DNA of 64,000 bases from Sphingomonas caseinilytica (GCF_023516455.1 NZ_JAMGBA010000002.1:334501-398500); one strand, 5' to 3'. Shown: positions 1-10,127, counted from the stretch's first letter. Numbers and translations: made by a program. The notes: generated by a model not told the origin, from the letters alone.

Positions 1-1736
<1,736 letters not shown>

Positions 1737-1770
1737 GGAACCGGCACATGCGGCGCGGGTTGGCAGGACG

Positions 1771-2541
1771 ATGACCACCGTCCCGACCATCACCGTCGCC
1801 AGCTATAATATGCGCAAGGCGATCGGGACCGACCGGCGACGGCGGCCCGACCGGGTTCTGCATGTACTTCAGGAAATCGACGCCGACGTCGTCGCGCTAC
1901 AGGAAGCCGACAAAAGGATCGGCGGGCGCGGCGCAGCGGTTCCACATGAGCTGATCGACGACCATGGCCTGTACAAGCCGGTGCCATTCCGGGTTCGCCA
2001 CCGGCGGACGCTGGAAGGACTGCCGGGCGGCAAGCACGCCGAGCGGCTGCTCAAGATCAACACGCGCAATTTGGGCTGGCATGGCAATGCGCTGCTGGTG
2101 AAGCGCCATGTCGAGATCATGGACGTCGCGGCACTGGAACTGCCGACCCTAGAGCCGCGTGGAGCTGTCATGGCCGAGCTGCTCATCGGTGACCGGCCAG
2201 TGAGGGTCGTGGGCATGCACCTCGACCTTTCCGGCCTATGGCGTCGGCGGCAGATGCGGGCGATCCTCGAGGCCATTCAGGTGCGGCCGCAAAAAATGCC
2301 GACCATCCTGATGGGCGACACCAATGAATGGCGCGATGCGGGGGCATGCCTCAAGGAGTTGAACGGCAGCTATCGCGTGGCGCCCTGCGGCCCGAGCTTC
2401 CATTCTCGCCGGCCGATCGCGGCACTCGACCGTATCATCGTCGACCAGAGCCTCGCGATCGAAGCCGCCGGAGTTCATGCCAGCGTGGAAGCGCGCCGGG
2501 CCAGCGACCATCTGCCGATCTGGGCAAGAGTAGCGCTGTAG
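1771..2541 (+). CDS. Endonuclease/exonuclease/phosphatase family protein
   Basis: This 256-residue protein has the fold of the EEP superfamily, metal-dependent phosphodiesterases that include nucleases and lipid phosphatases. Visible hallmarks are VASYNMRKAIG near the N-terminus, VVALQEAD with the metal-binding glutamate, MGDTNEWRD with the Asp/Asn pair, and the C-terminal SDHLPIWA with the catalytic Asp-His. I chose the ATG at 1771 because a purine-rich GGCAGG lies just upstream and the motif begins soon after; the frame is open further upstream but overlaps gyrB. No signal peptide is seen, so it is probably cytoplasmic. The substrate cannot be deduced. It converges on rpoN across a short palindromic repeat. 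Confidence 0.85.
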   Translation: MTTVPTITVASYNMRKAIGTDRRRRPDRVLHVLQEIDADVVALQEADKRIGGRGAAVPHELIDDHGLYKPVPFRVRHRRTLEGLPGGKHAERLLKINTRNLGWHGNALLVKRHVEIMDVAALELPTLEPRGAVMAELLIGDRPVRVVGMHLDLSGLWRRRQMRAILEAIQVRPQKMPTILMGDTNEWRDAGACLKELNGSYRVAPCGPSFHSRRPIAALDRIIVDQSLAIEAAGVHASVEARRASDHLPIWARVAL

Positions 2542-2547
2542 GAAGCT

Positions 2548-2614
2548 GTCATTGCGAGGAGCCGCAGGCGACGTGGCAATCCAGGATGGATTGCTTCGCT
2601 TTGCTCGCAATGAC
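2548..2614. repeat. Interspersed palindromic repeat between convergent genes
   Basis: The arms GTCATTGCGAG (2548-2558) and CTCGCAATGAC (2604-2614) are perfect inverted repeats, and a second nested pair, GCAATCCA and TGGATTGC, lies inside. An RNA or single strand could fold into a long hairpin. The core 'cattgcgag...gcaatcca...tggattgc...ctcgcaatg' matches a palindromic repeat that I know from many bacterial genomes, usually in several copies between genes. Only one copy is in this window. It lies between the stop of the EEP gene and the stop of rpoN, where it could also act as a transcription barrier. Confidence 0.75.
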
Positions 2615-2621
2615 GGAACAA

Positions 2622-4082
2622 CTAGCCCGCCACCATCTTTCGCTGCCGGCGGCGCTGGATCGACGAGCCAATCCCCATTGCCTCGCGGTATTTGACGACA
2701 GTCCGGCGGGCGACATCCATGCCGCGATCCTTGAGCATTCCGGCGATCGCATCGTCGCTGAGAATGTCTGATTCGCTGTCGATCAGCGCCTTGATAGCCG
2801 CCTTGACTGCCTCCGCCGCGGCGCCCTCCCCTCCTTCCGAAGCGACGCCGGAGCCGAAGAAATATTTGAGTTCGAGCATGCCCCGGTCGCAGGCCAGATA
2901 TTTGTTGGAAGTAACCCGGCTGACGGTCGATTCATGCATTTCGATCGCCTCGGCTACCTTGGCGAGGGTGAGTGGCTTGAGCGCCGAAACACCCTGTTCG
3001 AAGAAGCCCTGCTGCTGCTTCACGATTTCGGTTGCGACCTTGACGATCGTCCTCGCGCGCTGGTCGAGGGCCTTCACCAGCCAATTGGCCTCGGCCATGC
3101 ATTCGGTGAGCCATGCCTTCGACTTCTTGTCCTGTGGGCCGGCCTTCAATTCGGCATAGTAGCGGCGGTTGACGAGTACCTTGGGCAGCGCAGCGGTATT
3201 AAGCTCGACCAGCCAGCCGCCCCTGGATTTACGCACGAACACGTCGGGCGTGATGGCTTCGGGTTCCTTGGTGACGAAACGGCATCCAGGCTTGGGGTCA
3301 TAGGCCCGAAGTTCCCGCACCATGTCGGCAAGGTCTTCCTCGTCGACTCCGCAGATCCGGCGGAGGTCCGCCATCCGCCCCTTGGCAAGAAGGTCGAGGT
3401 TGGCAATCAGCCGGGCCATTGCAGGATCATAGCGGTCAGCGGCTTTGGCCTGCAGCGCGATGCATTCCTCGAGGCTTCGGGCGGCGACGCCGGGAGGATC
3501 TAGCGACTGGACAAGTTCAAGTGCTTGTTCCGCTTCCTCCAGCCTCGCTTCGCATTCTTCCGCGATGAGGCGGAGTTGCGTTTCGAGATAACCGGTTTCC
3601 TCCAGCTCATGGACGATGGCCTCGGCGATCCGTCCGATGGTTCCGCCTGTGCCCTGCAATTGCGCGAGGAGATGCTCCGCCAATCCGGTCTCGCCGCCTT
3701 CAAGCCGATCGAAGTCGAACGCGTCTTCCGATCCCAAACCGCTGCCGACGTCCACGAAGCTGTCGACCTCCAGCGCCGCTTCACGCCAGTCCATGTCGAC
3801 CGGGCTGTCGTCCGCGCCGCCAAGCTTGGCGATCAGCTCGTCGGATCCGGTCGGATCGGTGGCTTCGTCGCCGAATTCTGAATCCTGGCGAACGATGACC
3901 GCCTCGCCTGCTGCCCCTTCACCTGGCCGCGCCTCGAGCAGCGGATTCTTCGCCAGTTCCTCGGCGATAACGGCTTCGATTTCGAGATTGGACAGCGCGA
4001 GCAGCTTGATCGCCTGCTGCAGCTGCTGGGTCATCACCAGCTGCTGCGAAACGCGAAGGTCGATACGCGGGCCGAGCCCCAT
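2622..4082 (-). CDS. rpoN: RNA polymerase sigma-54 factor
   Basis: Sigma-54 directs RNA polymerase to -24/-12 promoters that need an AAA+ activator. The 486-residue protein starts with the glutamine-rich activator-interaction region (QQLVMTQQLQQAIKLL near residue 15), has an acidic region II up to about residue 130, a core-binding domain, an HTH region (HESTVSRVTSNKYLA) and the RpoN box ARRTVVKYREAMGI at about residues 458-471, which reads the -24 element. It is the last gene of an rnd-lptC-lptA-lptB-rpoN run, 18 bases after lptB. In many proteobacteria hpf and ptsN follow rpoN directly; here they are 35 kb away at 38921-40030. Confidence 0.97.
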   Translation of the reverse strand: MGLGPRIDLRVSQQLVMTQQLQQAIKLLALSNLEIEAVIAEELAKNPLLEARPGEGAAGEAVIVRQDSEFGDEATDPTGSDELIAKLGGADDSPVDMDWREAALEVDSFVDVGSGLGSEDAFDFDRLEGGETGLAEHLLAQLQGTGGTIGRIAEAIVHELEETGYLETQLRLIAEECEARLEEAEQALELVQSLDPPGVAARSLEECIALQAKAADRYDPAMARLIANLDLLAKGRMADLRRICGVDEEDLADMVRELRAYDPKPGCRFVTKEPEAITPDVFVRKSRGGWLVELNTAALPKVLVNRRYYAELKAGPQDKKSKAWLTECMAEANWLVKALDQRARTIVKVATEIVKQQQGFFEQGVSALKPLTLAKVAEAIEMHESTVSRVTSNKYLACDRGMLELKYFFGSGVASEGGEGAAAEAVKAAIKALIDSESDILSDDAIAGMLKDRGMDVARRTVVKYREAMGIGSSIQRRRQRKMVAG

Positions 4083-4100
4083 GGCCGTTACATCTCCGCG

Positions 4101-4874
4101 CTAGAGCGCAAAACTTTCGCCCAGATAGAGCCGCCGGACATTCTCGTCGGCGACCAACGCCTGGGGGGTGCCTTCGAACAGCACCTGGCCGTCATAGATG
4201 ATGCAGGCCCGGTCGACGATGTCGAGCGTCTCGCGGACATTATGGTCGGTGATGAGAACGCCGATGTCGCGCTTCTTCAATTCGCAGACGAGGTCGCGGA
4301 TGTCGGCGATGGAGATGGGGTCGATGCCGGCGAACGGTTCGTCGAGCAGCATGATCGACGGCTCGGCCGCCAGCGACCGGGCGATCTCGCAGCGGCGGCG
4401 CTCGCCTCCGGACAAGGCCATCGCCGGGGAATCGCGCAAATGGGTGAGGCCGAATTCCTGAAGCAGTTTTTCGAGGCGCGCGGCACGGGCAACATCATCA
4501 GGCTCGGCGACCTCAAGGACCGACCTGATATTCTGTTCGACTGTAAGGCCGCGGAAGATGGAGGTTTCCTGCGGCAGATAGCCAAGGCCAAGGATTGCCC
4601 GGCGATACATTGGCAGATGGGTGATATCCCGGCCGTCCAGGTAGATCCGCCCCGCGTCGGGCCGGACCAGACCCATCACCGAATAGAAGCTGGTGGTCTT
4701 GCCCGCGCCATTGGGACCGAGCAGGCCGACGACTTCGCCCCGCTCGACATGCAGCGACACGTCGTGGAGGACGGCGCGCTTGTCATAGCTTTTGGCGATC
4801 GAGCGCACTTCGAGGCCCCGCACCGGAGCGCCGAGGCTGCCCAGCTGGCTATCGATCAGTGCGGCCTCGTTCAT
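4101..4874 (-). CDS. lptB: LPS export ABC transporter ATP-binding protein
   Basis: LptB is the cytoplasmic ATPase of the LptB2FG complex that extracts lipopolysaccharide from the inner membrane and pushes it along the Lpt bridge. The 257-residue protein shows Walker A GPNGAGKTT (residues 53-61), the signature LSGGERRR (from 154), Walker B IMLLDEPFAGID (from 174) and the switch histidine in ITDHNVRETL (H211). The length is slightly above the family norm because of about 20 extra N-terminal residues before LEVRSIAKSY. It starts 2 bases after lptA ends, so the genes are co-transcribed and probably translationally coupled. Confidence 0.96.
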   Translation of the reverse strand: MNEAALIDSQLGSLGAPVRGLEVRSIAKSYDKRAVLHDVSLHVERGEVVGLLGPNGAGKTTSFYSVMGLVRPDAGRIYLDGRDITHLPMYRRAILGLGYLPQETSIFRGLTVEQNIRSVLEVAEPDDVARAARLEKLLQEFGLTHLRDSPAMALSGGERRRCEIARSLAAEPSIMLLDEPFAGIDPISIADIRDLVCELKKRDIGVLITDHNVRETLDIVDRACIIYDGQVLFEGTPQALVADENVRRLYLGESFAL

Positions 4875-4876
4875 GA

Positions 4877-5422
4877 TTAGCTGCCGCCACGGCGCGGCAC
4901 CGTGAAACGCCCGGTGACACGGCCTCCGCCGTCCTGGTTCACGCCGCGCAAACCGCCGTCCATGACCGCACGGCCGCTGTCGAGGTCGATCGTCAGCCGC
5001 CCGCCGCTCAGATAGGAACCGCCCCGTTCCAGCCGGACATTGCCGACCATGGTGATCAGTCCGTCCTCCAGGTCGTAGACCGCGAAATCCCCTTTGGCCG
5101 TCTCGCTTGGGGAGGTCACGGTCACCCCGCCGCTGGCGTCGATGCGGTTGATGTCTATCCCGTTCTGGTTCGCATAGGCGAGCGTCAACCGCGCGGTACG
5201 CAGCGTAAGACTTCCCTGGCGAACGATCACATTGCCGGCGAAGATCGCCCGGTCGACCCGGTCCTGCGCCTCGGCCCGATCAGCCGAAAGGTCGATCGGC
5301 GCCTTGCTGTCGTGGCCCTTGAGCGCCGAGATGTTGTTCTGCGCCGAAGCCAGCCCCGCCCCAAGGGACATGGCGGCAAGGGCAGCGAGCGCGATCATCG
5401 GCCTCATTCTCATAAGCCTCAT
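4877..5422 (-). CDS. lptA: LPS transport periplasmic protein LptA (OstA-like)
   Basis: LptA forms the periplasmic bridge that carries LPS between LptC and the outer-membrane LptDE. The 181-residue protein has an N-terminal signal peptide (hydrophobic run IALAALAAMSLGAG, probable cleavage after ASA). Repeated beta-strand phrases follow, such as FAGNVIVRQGSLTLR and MVGNVRLERGGSYLSG, typical of the OstA/LptA jellyroll. The start overlaps the end of lptC by an ATGA. Position between lptC and lptB supports the call. The C-terminus is short and Arg/Gly-rich. Confidence 0.93.
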   Translation of the reverse strand: MRLMRMRPMIALAALAAMSLGAGLASAQNNISALKGHDSKAPIDLSADRAEAQDRVDRAIFAGNVIVRQGSLTLRTARLTLAYANQNGIDINRIDASGGVTVTSPSETAKGDFAVYDLEDGLITMVGNVRLERGGSYLSGGRLTIDLDSGRAVMDGGLRGVNQDGGGRVTGRFTVPRRGGS

Positions 5423-6057
5423 CTGACCGCCCCCTGTTCAATTTTCAAGCGCACGCCGCCGTCCAGGCTCACGGTTCTTTCGTCGAGATCGGCCTTGAGA
5501 CTGCCCGCCTGGAACTGGCCGAGGGGCATATGGCCGCTGACCGGACCGCTCGATTGCATCATCCTGCTATCGAAATTGACCGTCACGTCGCGCGTCGCGA
5601 GCCGATAGCCGTCGGGTGCGACGACTTGGATCGGGCCATTCACGCGAACGATTTCCTGTTCAAGATCATATTGTCCACGAAGCGCGGCGATGCTGAGCGG
5701 ACCGCGCGCCATGTTCAGCCGTGCGCGCATGCCCTGGATCGTGACGATCGGCACGTTGCTTGATTGCTGGACCGCGCTGTCCGCGACGATCAGGAACTTC
5801 TGCCCCTTATTATCCTCACCGGAATATTGCGCCTTCTCGACCCGCATCCGCTCGCGAGCCTGCTCCACCTCATTCTTGTCGAGGATGAAGCTGACGTCGC
5901 CGCGCTGCTCGAACGGAGAGATGGCCAGCATGATCACCAGGCCTACGATCAGCGCGGGCAGGCCATATTTGACCACGCGCACGACCGCATCGTGCCGGCT
6001 GCCCGGTTCGGCCCAATGACGCTTGACCGCCTGCTTCCGGTCGGCAGCTTCAGACAT
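5419..6057 (-). CDS. lptC: LPS export system protein LptC
   Basis: LptC is a bitopic inner-membrane protein that receives LPS from LptBFG and hands it to LptA. The 212-residue protein has a basic cytoplasmic head, one membrane helix at about residues 31-47 (YGLPALIVGLVIMLAI) and a periplasmic beta-rich domain with the alternating pattern of the LptA/LptC family (for example VTIQGMRARLNMARGPL). It ends four bases inside lptA and begins two bases after the upstream RNase D-like gene. Sequence conservation of LptC is low, so the call leans on topology plus the lptC-lptA-lptB order. Confidence 0.9.
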   Translation of the reverse strand: MSEAADRKQAVKRHWAEPGSRHDAVVRVVKYGLPALIVGLVIMLAISPFEQRGDVSFILDKNEVEQARERMRVEKAQYSGEDNKGQKFLIVADSAVQQSSNVPIVTIQGMRARLNMARGPLSIAALRGQYDLEQEIVRVNGPIQVVAPDGYRLATRDVTVNFDSRMMQSSGPVSGHMPLGQFQAGSLKADLDERTVSLDGGVRLKIEQGAVR

Positions 6058-6059
6058 GA

Positions 6060-6686
6060 TCAGCCGTCATGTGCAAAAATATCCACGTCGGCCCAACCGG
6101 CGAGGTCGAGCAGGGCCCGCGCGGGAATGAAGTCGAAACAGGCTTCGGCAAGCTCCACCCGATTCTCGCGAGCCAAGCGAACGTCGAGCTGTTCCTTCAA
6201 CCGGTGCAGGTAGCGAACGTCGCTGGCGGCATATTCGCGCTGCGCATCGTTGATTTCCGCGGCTCCCCAGTCGCTGGTCTGCTGCTGTTTCGAAAGGTCC
6301 GTGCCCAACAATTCCTTGACCAGGTCCTTCAGGCCGTGCCGGTCGGTATAGGTGCGGATGAGGCGCGATGCCGTGCGGGTGCAATAGAGCGGCGCGGCGA
6401 TGATTCCGAGATAGGCGCGCATGATCGCCACGTCGAACCGGGCGAAGTGATAGAGCTTCAGCCGGTCGGCGTCGGCCAGCAGCGCCTTTAGGTTGGGCGC
6501 GTTATAATCGCTCTCGGGTCCGAAGCGCACCAGATGCTCGTCGCCCGATCCGTCGCTGAGCTGAACGAGACAAAGCCGGTCGCGGCCAGGTATCAGACCC
6601 ATGGCTTCGGTATCGACCGCAATCGCCGCGTCCGCCGCAAAAAGGTCAATCGAAGGAATATCTTCTTCGTGGAAATGGATCGCCAT
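6060..6686 (-). CDS. RNase D-like 3'-5' exoribonuclease
   Basis: This 208-residue protein is a DEDDy exonuclease domain without the HRDC domains of full-length RNase D. The three Exo motifs are visible: AVDTEAMGL (Exo I), YHFARFDVAIM (Exo II) and YAASDVRYL (Exo III with the catalytic Tyr and Asp). I chose the ATG at 6686, which starts MAIHFHEEDIP; a longer open frame upstream lacks homology-like content. Short RNase D proteins of this length are common in alphaproteobacteria and act in RNA 3' trimming. It is the first gene of the leftward lptCAB-rpoN run and diverges from the cold-shock gene at 6933. Confidence 0.9.
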   Translation of the reverse strand: MAIHFHEEDIPSIDLFAADAAIAVDTEAMGLIPGRDRLCLVQLSDGSGDEHLVRFGPESDYNAPNLKALLADADRLKLYHFARFDVAIMRAYLGIIAAPLYCTRTASRLIRTYTDRHGLKDLVKELLGTDLSKQQQTSDWGAAEINDAQREYAASDVRYLHRLKEQLDVRLARENRVELAEACFDFIPARALLDLAGWADVDIFAHDG

Positions 6687-6932
6687 GATGGTCCCAATAT
6701 TATAGGCCGGGACAGCCTGAACAGGCAGTGACGGCCGCTGCTTATCATTCCCTCTAGTCTCAGCAGGGGGGCGCTTGCCAGCCCTTAACCATGGAGTCTC
6801 TAGGAGAGCCGCCATTTTTCCTGTAGAGACGGCTCCGTGCGCGCAGATCGATTCTGTGCGTTCGGCCGGTTGCGCCTATGGCCCAGCGCGTTGGTTTTAA
6901 AGATTACGGGGCACAAGAGAGTTTGGAATTCC

Positions 6933-7748
6933 ATGGGTTTCGATCGAGGGCGTAAGGGTGACCGCGGTGGTCGCGGCCGTGACAAGCGCGACAGTTTCGG
7001 TGGAGATGAAAGCAGCAGCTTCGGCGGTGGCTTCGGTGATCGCGGTGGCTTCGGCGACCGTGGCGGCTTCGGCGATCGTGGCGGCTTCGGTGGCGGCGGC
7101 GGCGGTGGATACCGTGGCGGCGGCGGCGGCGGCTTCGGCGGCGGCGGCGGCGGCGGTGGTTTCCGCGGCGGCGGCGGTGGCGGCGGCTTTCGTGGTGGCG
7201 GCGGTGGCGGTGGCGGAATGCCCCCCCAGGTCGTCGGCGAAGGCAAGGGCGTCGTAAAGTTCTTCAACCCGCAAAAGGGTTTCGGCTTCATTGTTCGTGA
7301 CGATGGCGGCGAGGATGTGTTCGTTCACATCTCGGCAGTCGAGCAGGCCGGCCTGACCGACCTCGCCGACGGACAGCCGCTGGACTTCACGCTCGTCGAT
7401 CGCGGCGGACGCATTTCGGCGACCGACCTCAAGATCGAAGGCGAACCGATGGAAGTCGTCCGCTCCTCCGCGCCGCGCGAAGGCGGCCGTGAAGGCGGCG
7501 GTTTCGGCGGCGGGCCGCAGCGCCAGCTGACCGGCGAGAAGGCCCAGGGCACCGTCAAGTTCTTCAATGCAATGAAGGGCTTCGGCTTCATCAGCCGCGA
7601 CGATGGCCAGCCGGACGCATTCGTCCATATTTCGGCGGTCGAGCGCGCCGGCCTGCCCACGATCAACGAGGGCGACCGGTTCGAATTCGACATCGAGGTC
7701 GATCGGCGCGGCAAGTACGCGGCCGTGAACCTTCAGCCGCTGAGCTAA
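6933..7748 (+). CDS. Cold-shock protein with Gly/Arg-rich N-terminus and two cold-shock domains
   Basis: The 271-residue protein combines about 95 residues of low-complexity Gly/Arg/Phe sequence (runs of GGFGDR and GGGGGFRGG units) with two cold-shock domains. The first has VVKFFNPQKGFGFI and DVFVHISAV, the second TVKFFNAMKGFGFI and AFVHISAV; these are the RNP1 and RNP2 nucleic-acid-binding motifs. A linker with another Gly-rich patch joins them. Usual bacterial Csp proteins are about 70 residues, one domain and no RGG region. A role as RNA chaperone is inferred. The ATG at 6933 is chosen because the Gly-rich region starts right after it. A strong terminator follows. Confidence 0.9.
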   Translation: MGFDRGRKGDRGGRGRDKRDSFGGDESSSFGGGFGDRGGFGDRGGFGDRGGFGGGGGGGYRGGGGGGFGGGGGGGGFRGGGGGGGFRGGGGGGGGMPPQVVGEGKGVVKFFNPQKGFGFIVRDDGGEDVFVHISAVEQAGLTDLADGQPLDFTLVDRGGRISATDLKIEGEPMEVVRSSAPREGGREGGGFGGGPQRQLTGEKAQGTVKFFNAMKGFGFISRDDGQPDAFVHISAVERAGLPTINEGDRFEFDIEVDRRGKYAAVNLQPLS

Positions 7749-7771
7749 TTCCGCTTACAAGAGCGGGGACG

Positions 7772-7806
7772 AAAGGCCCGTCCGGAGCGATCCGGGCGGG
7801 CCTTTT
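7772..7806 (+). terminator. Intrinsic terminator of the cold-shock gene
   Basis: A 15 bp near-perfect GC-rich stem (AAAGGCCCGTCCGGA with TCCGGGCGGGCCTTT, one mismatch) closes on a GCGA loop and runs into TTTT. On the opposite strand the hairpin is followed by TTT, so it may also stop transcription from the convergent DNA ligase gene. Confidence 0.85.
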
Positions 7807-7812
7807 CGTTGG

Positions 7813-9396
7813 TCAGGTTGCCATGGCCAGTAGCGTTTCGATCCTGTCGGCTTCATGCGGCGGCTTGTCGGTCCGGATACGACTGACCCGCGGAAAGCGC
7901 ATCGCGAGCCCGGACTTGTGGCGGTTCGACTTGTGGATCGAGTCAAAGGCCACCTCGAGCACCAGGCTGCGGTCCAGTTCGCGGACCGGGCCGAAGCGAT
8001 TGACCGTATGTTGGCGGACATAACGGTCGAGCCATTTCAGTTCCTCGTCGGTGAAGCCGAAATAGGCCTTGCCCACCGGCAGCAGCTCGCCGCCCTCTGA
8101 CCAGCATCCAAACGTATAGTCGCTGTAGTAGCTGGACCGCTTCCCCGAGCCGCGCTGAGCGTACATCAGGACGCAGTCGGCGGTCAGCGGATCGCGCTTC
8201 CATTTGTACCAAAGACCCGACCGGCGCCCCGCCACATATGGAGAATCGCGCCGCTTCAGCATGATCCCCTCGACCCCCTCGTCGCGCGCGGCGATGCGCA
8301 GTTCTTCCAGCTGCTCGAAACGGTCGGCAGCGATTAGCTCCGACAGGTCGAACCGGTGGGGGTCCAGGCGGGGCATAAACGCTTCCAGCCGCTCCCTGCG
8401 GTCTGACCATGGGAGAGACCGCACGTCTTCCGGGCCGTCGAACAAAATGTCGTAGAGGCGCACGAACGCCGGAAACTGGTCCCGCATCTTCGCGCTGACG
8501 CTTTTGCGGCCGAGCCTCTGCTGGAGTGCGTTGAAGCTGGCTGCGGCTCCGCCTTGAGCCTCGCCGCGAACCAGCAGTTCCCCGTCGAGCACGGCGGTTG
8601 CCGCAAAGGCCGACGCAATGTCGGGAAAGCTGCCCGAAATGTCGTCGCCGGTCCGGCTATAGAGCCGGGTTTCGCCGCCGGCATGGACCAGCTGGATGCG
8701 GATCCCGTCCCATTTCCATTCCGCCGCATAGTCGTCGAGCGAAACGCGTGTTTCCTCCAGCGGGTGGGCCAGCATGAAGGGGCGAAACAGCGGTACGTCC
8801 TTGGCTGTCGGTTGAGGGCCGCGGCCTTCGCCCCAGGCGAACAGCTCATGATAAGGCGGTTTCAGGCCGTGCCAGACCTCTTCGACGGCATCGACGTCTA
8901 GCCCGAAGGCATCGGCCAGCGCCTGCTTGGCGAGCCGGGCGGAAATGCCGACGCGCAAGGCCCCCGTCGCCAGCTTCAAGAGCGCGAATCGGCCCGATGC
9001 ATCGAGATGATCGAGCATTTCGCCAAGCACTCGAGGTGCGTCCGAGCGACTGACCAGCCGCAACTGCTCAATGACGTTAGAAAGGCGCAAGGTGCCGTCG
9101 TCGATCTCGCAAGTTTCGCCGTCCCCGCTCGACCAAAGTAGCGACACGGTCTCGGCCATGTCACCGACATAGTCTCGGCTCATGTACAGCAGGACGGGAT
9201 CGACCCGTTCCTCCGCCATGGCACGAACCTGCGCCGGTTTGACCGCCGGGATATCGAGCGTGCCGGTCAAAGCAGCGAGTGCGATGCCGCGATCGGGATC
9301 GGGCGTTTGCCTAAGATAATCGCCGATCAGCTTCAGCTTCGAATTCCGCGATCTCGTATAGACCAGGTCATCCAGGAGCTGGGAAAAGGCGCGCAT
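7813..9396 (-). CDS. ATP-dependent DNA ligase (alphaproteobacterial repair type)
   Basis: The 527-residue protein is an ATP-dependent ligase rather than the NAD-dependent replicative LigA. The nucleotidyl-transfer motif EWKWDGIRIQ (around residue 230) supplies the adenylated lysine; ELLVRGE, EGIMLKR and WYKWKRDPLT are the later adenylation-domain motifs, and an OB-fold domain ends the protein. The N-terminal 200 residues form the helical DNA-binding domain seen in this family. Relatives are annotated as DNA-damage-response ligases and often sit with a metallo-beta-lactamase exonuclease, PdeM and an Lhr-like helicase. None of those partners is next to it here. The upstream neighbour at 9433-9759 points the same way. 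Confidence 0.92.
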   Translation of the reverse strand: MRAFSQLLDDLVYTRSRNSKLKLIGDYLRQTPDPDRGIALAALTGTLDIPAVKPAQVRAMAEERVDPVLLYMSRDYVGDMAETVSLLWSSGDGETCEIDDGTLRLSNVIEQLRLVSRSDAPRVLGEMLDHLDASGRFALLKLATGALRVGISARLAKQALADAFGLDVDAVEEVWHGLKPPYHELFAWGEGRGPQPTAKDVPLFRPFMLAHPLEETRVSLDDYAAEWKWDGIRIQLVHAGGETRLYSRTGDDISGSFPDIASAFAATAVLDGELLVRGEAQGGAAASFNALQQRLGRKSVSAKMRDQFPAFVRLYDILFDGPEDVRSLPWSDRRERLEAFMPRLDPHRFDLSELIAADRFEQLEELRIAARDEGVEGIMLKRRDSPYVAGRRSGLWYKWKRDPLTADCVLMYAQRGSGKRSSYYSDYTFGCWSEGGELLPVGKAYFGFTDEELKWLDRYVRQHTVNRFGPVRELDRSLVLEVAFDSIHKSNRHKSGLAMRFPRVSRIRTDKPPHEADRIETLLAMAT

Positions 9397-9432
9397 GGTC
9401 CCGCGATAATGCGCGAAACCGGGCGAAAGTGC

Positions 9433-9759
9433 CTAGTGCAGGCGGACGGCGAGGGCGGCGAGGATCGATTCGCGGTCGTGAGCGGCGTCCTCGCTCATCA
9501 ACGCCTCTTCCATATGTTCGAGGCAGGCGCGGGTCGCGGCGACATGGCCAGGCATCAAGGCGTGGTGAGCGCCATAGTCCGCCAGGCCTTCCAGCGCCGA
9601 CATTCCATGCTCTGCGGCCATGGTTCGGATGGCCTCCATCTTGGCGCAGATGTCGATCGGCTTCAGCCGAGCGACACGGTCTTCGATCTCGGCAATGCGC
9701 GCGCCGATACGAGAGCGGACGATATTGAGCGAATCGCCAATGATGTTCTGGCCAGCCAT
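9433..9759 (-). CDS. Conserved-looking hypothetical protein upstream of the ligase
   Basis: I do not recognise this 108-residue protein. It is alpha-helical in appearance, starting MAGQNIIGDSLNIVRSRIG and containing heptad-like stretches (IGARIAEIEDRVARL), with no signal peptide or membrane segment. The ATG at 9759 is preferred because a good GGAGA Shine-Dalgarno sequence lies 7 bases upstream; the frame is open further (to 9864) but without a comparable site. It ends 36 bases before the ligase gene on the same strand, so the two may be co-transcribed. A link to DNA repair would be only inference from position. Confidence 0.6.
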   Translation of the reverse strand: MAGQNIIGDSLNIVRSRIGARIAEIEDRVARLKPIDICAKMEAIRTMAAEHGMSALEGLADYGAHHALMPGHVAATRACLEHMEEALMSEDAAHDRESILAALAVRLH

Positions 9760-9838
9760 GACTGATTCTCCGTTCACCCGGAAAAGCTCGCCGAAAATGG
9801 TTAACGGGGCGTCAAAGGGCGGCGCGGACCCCTTTTGC

Positions 9839-9867
9839 TTGACAGAATCGGCCATGGTCGCCATGGA
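9839..9867 (+). promoter_or_regulatory. Possible sigma-70 promoter for rpmG
   Basis: A perfect TTGACA (9839-9844) stands about 87 bases before the rpmG start. The segment 17 bases downstream, CATGGA, is a poor -10. Highly expressed ribosomal genes in this group can have strong -35 and weak -10 elements, so the site is only a candidate. Confidence 0.3.
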
Positions 9868-9930
9868 GCCGCGGTTCGGGCGGCGCCTGTTGGCCCGCCT
9901 TCATTTTTTTAGCGCAACAGGATTTTCGCG

Positions 9931-10098
9931 ATGGCCAAGCCGGCAACCGTCAAGATTAAGCTCGTCAGCACGGCTGACACGGGCTTTTTCTATGTGACCA
10001 AGAAGAACCCGCGCAACCAGACCGAGAAGATGTCGTTCCGCAAGTACGACCCGGTCGCGCGCAAGCATGTCGAGTTCAAGGAAGCCAAGATCAAGTAA
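9931..10098 (+). CDS. rpmG: 50S ribosomal protein L33
   Basis: This 55-residue protein reads [13 protein letters not shown] at its start and includes the family block [11 protein letters not shown] followed by [18 protein letters not shown]. It is the cysteine-free L33 type usual in alphaproteobacteria; L33 binds near the E site of the large subunit. An AACAGGA sequence gives a ribosome site upstream of the ATG. It is a single-gene unit: an intrinsic terminator begins 30 bases after the stop, and the upstream gene points the other way. Confidence 0.96.
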   Translation: MAKPATVKIKLVSTADTGFFYVTKKNPRNQTEKMSFRKYDPVARKHVEFKEAKIK

Positions 10099-10127
10099 CC
10101 GCCAACGCGGTCTTGCCAGGCTTTACT

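Noticed and set aside
6990-7225. GGC/GGT trinucleotide-rich tract as a microsatellite or G-quadruplex array
   Set aside because: The repeats follow Gly codons of the cold-shock protein head; the coding explanation suffices, though G-quadruplex formation in the RNA was not excluded.
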